Assembly (NCBI GenBank): GCA_013368315.1
Contig: JAACJM010000002.1
Span: 806,001 to 870,000 of the forward strand
Origin: Tetrapyrgos nigripes
Taxonomy: Eukaryota > Basidiomycota > Agaricomycetes > Agaricales > Campanellaceae
Length of the DNA stretch: 64,000 nucleotides
Reading direction: 5' to 3'
Shown here one piece after another: positions 22,539 to 31,854 of this stretch. A program made the translations under genes and the position numbers. The notes under the pieces were generated by a model. The model worked only from the letters and a program-made list of their open reading frames with translations. It was not told where the DNA came from and searched no databases. Every line of letters begins with the position of its first letter. The stretch's first letter is position 1.

Positions 22539-22940
22539 TTACTGCGCGTTTCTCAAGTTTATTTGTGTATCCAATTTCATCAGAGGTAACTCATCTGGTA
22601 GGCTTTTTATTCTTGGGCATGTCGATGTAGCGCTTACAAGACTTGGCATACATTCTACACTTCTTTCTGCTATCCGTGTCAGGGCGCTGGTTGTTAACCG
22701 TATCTTGACCTTATCAATCAGATTCCGATTGGTCCTTTCATCTCCATCTTCAACTAGAAGCGTCAGAATGTCTAGAGGTTCTTTGTCTTTTCGGTTCTGA
22801 AATCTTGGAATGATGATGGCCATCCAAAGGACCAAACCTTGTCTCTCTTCGTACAGAAATTGAGACAGGAGCATATGGGCAGTGTGAAAGATCATTTCAC
22901 TGAGATACTTTATACATCTTGATGTTGATTGTTGGTTCAT
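22539..22940 (-). CDS. Possible hypothetical protein, 133 codons
   Basis: An uninterrupted minus-strand frame starting MNQQSTSRCIKYLSEMIFHT. It is rich in Leu and charged residues with a likely amphipathic helix early (MLLSQFLYEERQG). No family is recognised and there is no supporting neighbour. It may be noncoding. Confidence 0.2.
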   Translation of the reverse strand: MNQQSTSRCIKYLSEMIFHTAHMLLSQFLYEERQGLVLWMAIIIPRFQNRKDKEPLDILTLLVEDGDERTNRNLIDKVKIRLTTSALTRIAERSVECMPSLVSATSTCPRIKSLPDELPLMKLDTQINLRNAQ

Positions 22941-23105
22941 GTTGCACCATCGCCATCGCCCTTGCGCTTTTCAAGCGCTTTCAGCTTCAAACTGATATCT
23001 ATCTCTCAAGAAATGATGACTATGATGGACAACCCGGGCATAGCGGGTTAATAAGCCAGGGCCATACATGAAATAGCACGATATCATGATGGGGGTAGTC
23101 TTTTA

Positions 23106-23388
23106 CTACTGTAGTATTTCGACCGTAAGTTCGCATAACGCGTCACGCACCCCTTTGAATTGGGCGATTTTGCAAATCGTAACCTGTACGTGACAGGTCC
23201 GAACTTTACCCCAGCCAATCCCGTCACGCTTTTTCCCTCTTTCCTGGACAAATAAGGCAATTTTTCCGTCCGGCCTTCGGCCGTTTAGCATCTCGTAACA
23301 CATCACGGAGCTGTCAGAACACCCTGTCAACCAAAAATTTCGCATCACGCCCCAAGTCGATGAACTTCCGGTCGAAATACTACAGTAG
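23106..23388. mobile_element. MITE of 283 bp with TA target duplication
   Basis: The terminal inverted repeats start CTACTGTAGTATTTCGACCG and match over about 26 of 28 bp. TA lies at 23104-23105 and 23389-23390. The TA duplication and CTACTGTA ends fit a Tc1/mariner/pogo-type non-autonomous element. It lies about 115 bp upstream of the start codon of the membrane-protein gene. Confidence 0.85.
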
Positions 23389-23503
23389 TATATCTAGGTC
23401 ACACATCATAAAACCGCCTTCCTTGTCGACCTTCACTGCACTCTCCTTACTATCTTGTTAGACGACGCTTTATTTGAACTCTTTCTGAGTACCCTCCGAC
23501 CCA

Positions 23504-24880
23504 ATGGTTATGGGATATGGGATGGCTATACGACTAGGGCTCTAGTGAGTACCAACCTACCATGCATCCTTAAACTAGACTGACAAATGTTCTAGTTTCT
23601 GGCTCATCCTCATCCTTCAATGCCTGACTCTGGCTGCTTGGGCCCTACATTTCTCCCTCCCGAACGGTCCAACTCCCACCGTAGCAGTAGGCGGGCAAGC
23701 GACAGCCACCTGGATAGTCGGCTCTCCTAAAGACCAAGAAGGATTTAGTTCTGATCTCGTGGTGCCGCAAGGGCAGACACAGGGTGAATTTTCGAAGGAC
23801 GTGACGCAAGCTGGGTGCGTATGTTCTTATTTCGTCTTATTTCTTACGTCCTCAAAATCGATGATGTGTACAGAAACTGTCACTTTGAAGGCTATCAAGG
23901 TCTTATCCCGACGGGCCCACCTGTCAAATTGGGTGCAAGTGACCCATTGCTCGCTGTAGCATCCCCTCAAGCGCAGGCGCAACCCCAAACACCGACGCCA
24001 GCACAAACGGATACTCAGGCTACTGCGTATGTTTGCTTTTATACCAAAAGATTTCTCCTGAACTTTCGGTTTCCACAGGCAAACCTCCTCGACCACTTCA
24101 CCTACTAGGACACTTACACCCAATTCCACATCATCTGAAACCAGTTCAAGCGCTGCCGCAGGTGGTGCACTGGGCTCAGAAACATCAGAGACATCACAGG
24201 CATCGACCACGACTGTTGCCCCTGCCCAAGGCAGTATCAATTCCACGTCCACGCCGGAGATCAATGATAATGGCCAAGCCCAAAATGATACAAAGAAGAT
24301 CATTCTGGGAAGCGTATTCGGAGTACTTTCTCTGGCCATCCTTATACTGGTTTGTGTCTTCTTTATTATCAGAAGACGAAGAAGGTCTCTGCAGCCTGGG
24401 TTTACCGTAACACCATTCTTCGATGGCACATCCCAGGTCGAAGACCAACCTCTTAATCGCCGCTCTCATGCTGCCGGACTTGGGAACCCCTCACCTACAA
24501 TCCGGGAGCGTGCACGCCGTAAATTCAAAAATTCCAAAGCCAGTGATACAAATGATCCAGAACAGACAGATCCTTCGATGAATGTGCCCGCCGCACGGGA
24601 CGAATTAAACCAGATGCGATTTAGGAATTTGAAGCTTCAGCAACAGTTAGCGGTTTTGCGTGCGGGGCCCATTGCGGGGTCGGAGGTGCCAGAGGATCAG
24701 AATAGGACTGAGGGACATGATACCAGTAGTATAGATGTTGAAGCTCCAGCGGTGCCGGAGTTCTATGTGGATAGCGGATGGCGGATGGCTACAGTACAAG
24801 CTCAGGGCGACGACGGAGAGGCAGAATTACGCTCTTCTGGGGTTGTATCGATACCTCCCCCTCAATACACAGAGACATGA
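23504..24880 (+). CDS. Single-pass membrane protein with secreted Ser/Thr-rich head (Mid2-like), intact
   Basis: Four exons: 23504-23544, 23596-23814, 23874-24026 and 24079-24880, with introns of 51, 59 and 52 bp, give 404 residues in one frame. The N-terminus (MVMGYGMAIRLGLYFWLILI) is a signal peptide formed across intron 1. The head contains NGPTPTVAVGGQATATWIVG, a beta-rich domain common in basidiomycete surface proteins. A Ser/Thr/Pro-rich stalk covers about residues 138-205, a membrane helix about 212-235, followed at once by RRRRR as a stop-transfer signal. The cytosolic part has a short coiled coil (DELNQMRFRNLKLQQQLAVL). The architecture suggests a cell-wall or surface sensor. The precise role is unknown. 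Confidence 0.85.
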
Positions 24881-25081
24881 ATGGAGATGGCATCTTGAAT
24901 GACCGTACATGTATAATATGTTTATTTAAGATGTTTACTTGTTGATGTGAAGTGATGGTGCGTATTACGCTACCTGAGATGATACTTACCGTGTGATGTT
25001 GGAATTCTTGAATTTTGGTTTTACTTATCATAAATCATCCCATCTATCTATCCAACCATAACCATAGTATTTGATTGATTT
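24881..25081. other. 3' region of the membrane-protein gene
   Basis: A/T-rich 3' untranslated or intergenic sequence with no gene. It ends at the Gypsy gag fragment. Confidence 0.4.
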
Positions 25082-25246
25082 TTACATACAGAGAACTGCT
25101 TTCTTCCAGTTATCATACGTGCCCGGAGTCTGGTAATGATCTTGGTACATCCACTGCTCTTCGATGTCTTCTGATAAGTATTTCAATGCAAATTTCTTTC
25201 TGTCTGTGTCTGTATTGACACTGAACTCTTCAAACAATGACTCCAG
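25082..25246 (-). pseudogene. Gypsy gag fragment
   Basis: The minus strand reads LESLFEEFSVNTDTDRKKFA, LKYLSEDIEEQWMYQDHYQ, and NWKKAVLCM then stop. This is the alpha-helical core pattern of Ty3/Gypsy gag (FxxxFs..D..kkf.L.YL....e.W). The fragment is cut exactly where the satellite block begins. Confidence 0.6.
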
Positions 25247-26144
25247 CACTGGAAGCAAATCCCTGTAAATACGCTGCCATACAGGGGTATTACAGCAGCC
25301 TTACTACAAGTCATTCAATAAGTAATACACCTTACGTTACAGGAGTATTACAAACACATATATTTTTCAGAACAATGCTGTAAGACTGCTGTAAAGCAGG
25401 GGGGATTACAGCAACATTTCAGTGTGACATAGTGTCACAGTAATACATTCTGTAATACTGCCAAGAAATACAGAGGTATTTCAGAGTAACACTGGAAGAA
25501 ATTCCTGTAACTACCCTGCCATACAGGGGTATTACGGTGTCTTTACGACAAGGAATTCAATAAGTAATACACCTTACATTACAGGAGTATTACAAACACA
25601 TATATTTTTCAGAACAATGCTGTAAGACTACTGTAAAGCAGGGTGTATTACAGGAACATTTCAGTGTGATGTGCTGTCACAGTAATACATTCTGTAATAC
25701 CGCTGAGAAATACATAGGTATTTCAAAGTGACACACAGTCACAGTAAATCTCTCAGTAAGTCAAGACAGTATTACAGGGGATTTACAACATTGGATTATG
25801 TAGTAAATCTTCAGTTCTGACAAAGGTATTTACAGGAGACTTACTGTGACATTTGAGTCACAGTAATACATTGGTAAGACAGTGTGGATTACAGAGACAA
25901 TACAAGAATCAAAAAGGAAAATTTGTATATGGTAATTCACCTGAAAATTCCAGTGCCGTGACAGAGGACAAACAATGTGACAGTTAAGTCACAGTAATAC
26001 TGCAGTAAGAAACAAAGTATTACAGAGGTTTTACATGGATGCTGAGATTTTGGAATGTATGCTGTAAGGCATCAAGACTTACAGGAAATTTATCAAAAAC
26101 AAAGATGGGTAAAAAAGGAACAATTGAGGACAAATGATATGAAA
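25247..26144. repeat. 243-bp satellite units and degenerate TTACAG-rich sequence
   Basis: CACTGGAAG recurs at 25247 and 25490 with a 243-bp period. Each unit has GCCATACAGGGGTATTAC, ATAAGTAATACACCTTAC, AACACATATATTTTTCAGAA and TGTCACAGTAATACATTC. 25734-26144 is a degenerate continuation dominated by TATTACAG and TCACAGTAAT motifs. A third full unit lies at 27011-27253. Confidence 0.8.
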
Positions 26145-27003
26145 GGATTCAGGGTGTATTCAGGACATATTCAGTGCATATTCTGGGGATATTCAGGGCG
26201 TATTCAGGAGGTATTCAGGGTGTATTCAGGACATATTCAGGGTATATTCAAGACATATTCAGGACATATTCAAGGTGTATTCAGGACGTATTCAGGGTGC
26301 ATTCAGGACATATTCAAGGCATATTCAAGGTGTATTCAGGACATATTCAGGACGTATTCAAGGTTTATTCAGGGTGTATTCAGAGCGTATTCAAGACGTA
26401 TTCAAGACGTATTCAAGATGTATTCAGGAGGTATTCAGGAGGTATTCAGGAGGTATTCAGGATGTATTCAGGGTGTATTCAGGGTGTATTCAAGGGGTAT
26501 TCACAACGTATTCAAGACATATTCAGGACATATTCAAGGTGTATTCAAGGCATATTCAGGACGTATTCAGGACATATTCAGGACATATTCAGGATGTATT
26601 CAGGGTGTATTCAGGGTGTATTTAGAGTGTATTCAAGGGGTATTCAGGACGTATTCAAGACGTATTCAAGGTGGACGTATTCAGGGCATATTCAGGACAC
26701 ATTCAAGGTGTATTCAGGGTGTATTCAGGATGTATTCAGGAGGTCTTCAAGGCGTATTCAAAACATATTCAAGGTGGACATATTCAGGGCATATTCAGGA
26801 TGTATTCAAGGTGTATTCAGGGTGTATTCAGGGTGTATTCAGGACGTCTTCAAGGCATATTCAAGATGTATTCAAGGTGGACGTATTCAGGGTGTATTCA
26901 AGACGTATTCAGGATATATTCAAGACATATTCAGGAGGACATATTCAAGGTGTATTCGAGGTGTATTCTATTTAGGACGTATTCAAGGCATATTCTGGAC
27001 ATA
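26145..27003 (+). repeat. 11-bp minisatellite, first block
   Basis: About 75 units of consensus TATTCAGG(G/A)(C/T)(G/A). Occasional GGTGGACGTATTC and short interruptions occur. Since 11 is not a multiple of three, every frame cycles through the same 11-residue repeat and stays open. I therefore do not call proteins here. Confidence 0.95.
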
Positions 27004-27010
27004 TTCAACA

Positions 27011-27316
27011 CACTGGAAGCAAATCCCTGTAAATACACTGCTATACAGGGGTATTACAGCAGCCTTACTACAAGTCATTCAATAAGTAATACACCTTACA
27101 TTACAGGAGTATTACAAACACATATATTTTTCAGAACAATCCTGTAAGACTGCTTTAAATCAGGGTGGATTACAGCAACATTTCAGTGTGATATAGTGTC
27201 ACAGTAATACATTCTGTAATACTGCTGAGAAATACAAAGGTATTTCAGAGTGACACTGGAAGAAATTCCTGGACTTGTCGTGAGGCTGCTGTAATACCCC
27301 TGTATGGCAGGGATAA
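27011..27316. repeat. Third 243-bp unit and left arm of an inverted repeat
   Basis: 27011-27253 repeats the unit of 25247-25489. 27208-27316, continuing into the array, is the inverted counterpart of about 28490-28630 (TGCTGAGAAATACAAAGG, GTATGGCAGGGATAATAC). Confidence 0.8.
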
Positions 27317-28525
27317 TACGTCCTGAATACGTCCTGAATACGTCCTGAATACGCCTTGAATACGCCTTGAATATGTCCTGGATATGCCGTGAATATGCTG
27401 TGAATACGCCCTGAATACGCCCTGAATATGCCCTGAATACGTCCTGAATACGTCTTCAGGACATATTCAGGACATATTCAGGACATATTCAGGGCATATC
27501 CAGGACCTATTCAAGGCATATTCAGGACATATTCAAGGCATATTCAAGGCATATTCAGGATGTATTCAGGGTGTATTCAGGACATATTCAGGGTGTATTC
27601 AAGACATATTCAAGGTGTATTCAGGATGTATCCAGGGTATATTCAGGTCATTGTCAAGGTGTATTCAAGACATATTCAAGACATATTCAGGACGTATTCA
27701 GGACGTATTCAGGATGTATTCAGGGTGTATTCAGGGCATATTCAGGGTGTATTCAGGGTGTATTCACAGCATATTCACAGCGTATCCAGGACATATTCAA
27801 GGTGTATTCAGGATGTATTCAGGGTGTATTCTGGGCATATTCAGGGCATATTCACGGCATATTCACGGTGTATCCAGGACCTATTCGAGGCTTATTCAGG
27901 ACATATTCAAGGCATATTCAGGGTGTATTCAAGACATATTCAAGGTGTATTCAGGTCATTGTCAAGGTGTATTCAAGACGTATTCAGGACGTATTCAGGG
28001 CGTATCCAGGGCGTATTCAGAACATATTCAGGACGTATTCAGGGTGTATTCAGGGTGTATTCAGGGTGTATTCAGGGTGTATTCAGGGTGTATTCAGGGT
28101 GTATTCAGGGTGTATTCAGGGCGTATTCAGGGCGTATTCAGGGCGTATTCAGGGTGTATTCAGGGCATATTCAGGGCGTATTCAGGGCGTATTCAGGGCG
28201 TATTCAGGGCGTATTCAGGGCGTATTCAGGGCGTATTCAGGGCGTATTCAGGGCGTATTCAGGGCGTATTCAGGGCGTATTCAGGGCGTATTCAGGGCGT
28301 ATTCAGGGCGTATTCAGGGCGTATTCAGGGCGTATTCAGGGCGTATTCAGGGTGTATTCAGGGCGTATTCAGGGTGTATTCAGGGTGTATTCAGGGTGTA
28401 TTCAGGGTGTATTCAGGGTGTATTCAGGGCGTATTCAGGGCGTATTCAGGGCGTATTCAGGGCATATTCACGGCATATCCAGGACATATTCAAGGCGTAT
28501 TCAGGACGTATTCAGGACGTATTAT
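27317..28525. repeat. 11-bp minisatellite, main block with orientation switch
   Basis: 27317-27455 carries the unit in reverse (GAATACGTCCT). At about 27455-27460 (CGTCTTCAGGAC) the orientation flips and forward units continue to 28525. 28173-28350 is about 16 consecutive identical CAGGGCGTATT units, so the centre is homogenised while the edges are diverged. Confidence 0.95.
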
Positions 28526-28968
28526 CCCTGCCATACAGGGGTATTACAGCAGCCTCATGACAAGTCCAGGAATTTCTTCCAGTGTCACTCTGAAATACCT
28601 TTGTATTTCTCAGCAGTATTACAGAATGTATGACATATTCAAGGTGTATTCAGGACATATTCAAGGTGTATTCAGGATGTATCCAGGGTGTATTCAGGTC
28701 ATTGTCAAGGTGTATTCAAGATGTATTCAAGACATATTCAGGACGTATTCAGGATGTATTCAAGGCATATTCATGACATATTCAAGACATATTCTGGATG
28801 TATTCAAGGCATATTCAGGATGTATTCAAGCTGTATTCAAGGTGTATTCAGGGCGTATTCAGGGCCTAATCAAGACATGTTCAGGACATATTCAAGACAT
28901 ATTCAGGACATATTCAAGGTGTATTCAAGGTGTATTCAGGGTGTATTCAGGGTGTATTCAAGGTTCTT
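28526..28968. repeat. Right inverted arm and third minisatellite block
   Basis: 28526-28630 is the reverse complement of 27208-27316. 28631-28968 adds about 30 more forward 11-bp units, ending GGTGTATTCAAGG before unrelated sequence. Confidence 0.9.
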
Positions 28969-28974
28969 GGAGAA

Positions 28975-29330
28975 TTCACAGGGATTTGAATATACATATT
29001 ACTGCGGAAAGGTGTTGTATGGTCTGACTCCAATTTGGTAAGTGTGGCGGTGGGCTTGGAGCCTCAGGCACATCCATTCCTATTCTTCTTTCTCTCTGTT
29101 GAGTTTCCCTGAGCTTGTCTTTCAATTGTTCTTCATTCTTCAGGTGCCACAGTATTCATTTCCTTGGGAACAGGTTTCTGAAAGTCTCTGAGAATGCCAT
29201 TACTCGGAATCAAGGTTCAAGCTTTCCATTGTTCACTCATGATTTAATGACTAGCCTGGAGCCACAGCTCCGTTTTTCAGCTAGTTCTGACCAAGGAGTC
29301 TTACATGGATAGCCTCTTCAGGTCAGATGC
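28975..29330 (-). pseudogene. Possible N-terminal gag fragment of the Gypsy element split by the satellite block
   Basis: The minus strand reads KNEEQLKDKLRETQQRE, then MDVPEAPSPPPHLPNW, a charged helix followed by a proline-rich stretch as at the start of many Gypsy gag proteins. Together with 25082-25246 it would flank the satellite block. Stops interrupt it (for example before ILWHLKNEE). The link between the halves is inferred from order and strand. Confidence 0.35.
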
Positions 29331-29780
29331 AAGTAAGTGGTTTTATTATAATCATCGCGATTTTACAGGGGTGTACTACACCGTGCAGTTGTATCACCCA
29401 CTTACAGCCTCTTTGCATCTATCTTTTACTGATACATCACTTTGATTTATCAATACTCACTTAGGCTGTATGCCCTTCAAGTTTGCTAGTATGCCATGCA
29501 GAGTTATCTCACATATTCAATATACCTCGAAGACTACCCAGATAGCCCTGAAGTACTTATAATCAATATCTACTCGATCGGCTTTCTCCAGGCTGTCTGT
29601 TGAATATCACTTTTACTGGTTGTACATGCCACACCAAGCCGTCTGAGTCTGCTGTAGCAATATTATATGACGAATAATCCTCTATCCTTAATGACACAGG
29701 ACTCAATTGAACCTGAGTCTGATATTTTTCCCACTTCAATTTTTGAGGCTACTCAACATCTGCCAGTTTGACATTGACTG
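29331..29780. other. No gene recognised
   Basis: No coding similarity was seen. Short A/T-rich sequence between the satellite block and the gene scrap that holds the Copia element. Confidence 0.4.
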
Positions 29781-29862
29781 AGACTCATGCGCTCGAAAAT
29801 CCAAGCCTTCAGCAGTTTGCTTCTGGAACCCCTGAATCATCCTCTTTTGTCTTTGTTTACCT
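29781..29862 (-). pseudogene. Duplicated unknown gene, copy 4, left part
   Basis: The end (AATCATCCTCTTTTGTCTTTGTTTACCT, here split by mismatches) resembles the reverse complement of copies 1 and 2 just before the point matched by 41969-42055. The Copia element inserted at TACCT within this scrap. Confidence 0.4.
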
Positions 29863-30160
29863 TGTTGGAATTTTGTATTGACTTATACTTACAATGAATG
29901 ATCTTATCTTTCTCTCCACTTCATTAGTATACGCAATCCACTTGTATCCACATATGCACCACCCAATTTCTGTTATACTCCGTACTTACATCATTTATTA
30001 CATTGTTGACTCCAAACTGATATCAGACATTACATCATAGTATCTGCGTTTCTCCACTGTGTTATATTTACGGACTCATGTAGCCACAGTAGCTAACAGT
30101 ATAAATACTTAGTAGTTCACTGTCTATACCTCTAGAGCCGCAATAGTTTTATTCTCATAG
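29863..30160 (+). repeat. Copia 5' LTR
   Basis: 298 bp, starts TGTTGGAATTTTGTATTGAC and ends TATTCTCATA. The non-CA end is supported by the target duplication on the other side of the element. It is 37 bp shorter near its 3' end than the 3' LTR (which has an extra TTCATTGCCTCACTTG.. block). Confidence 0.9.
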
Positions 30161-30161
30161 G

Positions 30162-30175
30162 TTATGGGCCCTGCC
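30162..30175 (+). promoter_or_regulatory. Primer-binding site matching the initiator-tRNA anticodon loop
   Basis: GTTATGGGCCCTGC follows the 5' LTR by one base. It is complementary to GGGCCCATAAC, the anticodon stem-loop of initiator methionine tRNA (anticodon CAT), rather than to a tRNA 3' end. Half-tRNA priming of this kind is known for Drosophila copia. Confidence 0.75.
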
Positions 30176-31397
30176 CTAGCCTAATCATATCTCATTGTCT
30201 AGCTCTCAACATTGTATGACTAGTAGCTCAAAACGCTACAGTTTGAGGCACGGATTGCCAGCACCCAGGGTCAACAACCCTGAACAGATAATCAGATCAC
30301 AGTCAGGATCTAGAAACCAGTCTAGAGGAGGCAGTCCCAGACCACAGCGGTATGTCCCACCAGCACCAGATCTTCATTGTGCATATCAGGCACACGTATA
30401 TGATTTTGACAACTACATTGATCGTTTTTGGGACATAGAAAGCAAAGAATTTTATTGGTGCAACAAAACAGCTCATCCCTGTCCAAATCGCTACAACTCC
30501 ATCCCATTACCACCAAAGGCAAACCCAAATCCTTGGGGACAACACATAAACAGAGGCCAAGAACCACTTATCAACGGTCATTGAGAACGCATAGCACCAC
30601 TGCCAAAGAATCCACTCATATTTCCACCTCCAGGACAGCCACGAGAAGCTGTGCCACAGCCCTCCACATCATCAGAACCACAGCCATTGTCATTATCTGT
30701 ACCAGCAGCCCCAGAACAGCCACCAAAAAGAGATCCAATGCTACCTCCATCGAATCCTCCATCACGTCATTCACCAAATCCCAATCCAAATCCAGATCCA
30801 GAACCACATCCTAATCCACCCAGCTCACCTCATCCACCACCCAACCCTGATCCCGATCCATCTGAACCAGACGATACAATTGATTCAGATTCAGATTCAG
30901 ACGATGACATGTCCAAGGCAACCAAAGCATTTGATAAAGTTATGAAACCTGAGAAGGACAGATCTAATTGGAGTACATGGGTAACAAGAGTACAGAGGGC
31001 AGCAGGATCTATTGGATACAATAAGTATCTAACCACAGCACCCACATCAGCAGCAGATCAACAACAGCAGGATAAAGACCTGTTGAATGGCATTATCAGC
31101 ACACTACCAGACACTATTTTTAGGTGTTACAAGAACAAGCCAGCATCGAAGGAGTTGTGGGATGCATTGAAGCAGGATTATGACACAAAGGACCCCCTCA
31201 CCAAAGCCAGCTTTGAAAAGTGACTTTTCTCCCTCACTTGTACCAACCCAGCTAAAGTTGGTAAACACCTCGACAATCTCATTGCTATTATGGATGAACT
31301 AGCTGAACAAGGAGTTTCTATCCCTGATTCTCAATTCAAATCGGCCATCATCTCTTCTACTCCCAATATGTATCAAGCCACTGTCAAAGCCCTCATC

Positions 31398-31836
31398 TGT
31401 CACAAAGAGGTGAGCGCTTAGATAGCGATAACAAGGAGCTACGGGCTCGACTCGACTAACAGACAGCAGTAAGTACTGGAACTGGTCCCAACAATGAAGA
31501 ATGTATTAAATACCTAACAGACAGCAGTAAGTACTGGAACTACAGTGCTCATCAGTAAAGGTAAAAGAAGTAATGAAAAGGGGAATACACACCTGGTCCC
31601 AACAACGAAGAGGTCAAGATGGGGAACCAGGTGTCAGGGCAGGGTTTATATATGTAAAAGTAAAGCTGTAAAGAAAGCTGTAAAGAAAGCTGTAAAGGAA
31701 GCTGTGAAGAAGCTGTATCGGAGAAATGAAAGGTCCGGTGCGTAGCATGTGGAACATGAGTCATATGGTGTAAAGGTCCGAGGAATGGTATGGAGATCCG
31801 AGGAAATAAATAGTACCAAATATAGACTTCATGACA
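31398..31836 (-). repeat. Gypsy-1 3' LTR
   Basis: 439 bp, near-identical to 37330-37773. Contains short tandem AAAGCTGT units with one more unit than the 5' LTR. Confidence 0.9.
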
Positions 31837-31854
31837 TTACCTCCCTTCTAAACT

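Noticed and set aside
23827..24429. 200-codon minus-strand frame inside the membrane-protein gene
   Set aside because: The plus-strand exons splice into a full protein with signal peptide and membrane helix; the antisense frame has no such support.
25247..28968. CRISPR-like array
   Set aside because: Eukaryotic sequence. The 11-bp and 243-bp units are contiguous tandem repeats without unique spacers or cas genes.
26055..29041. Several long overlapping open frames of up to 470 codons with repeats like YSGRIQGVFRA
   Set aside because: They are the three frames of an 11-bp minisatellite, all encode the same cyclic repeat, and there is no start context or domain.
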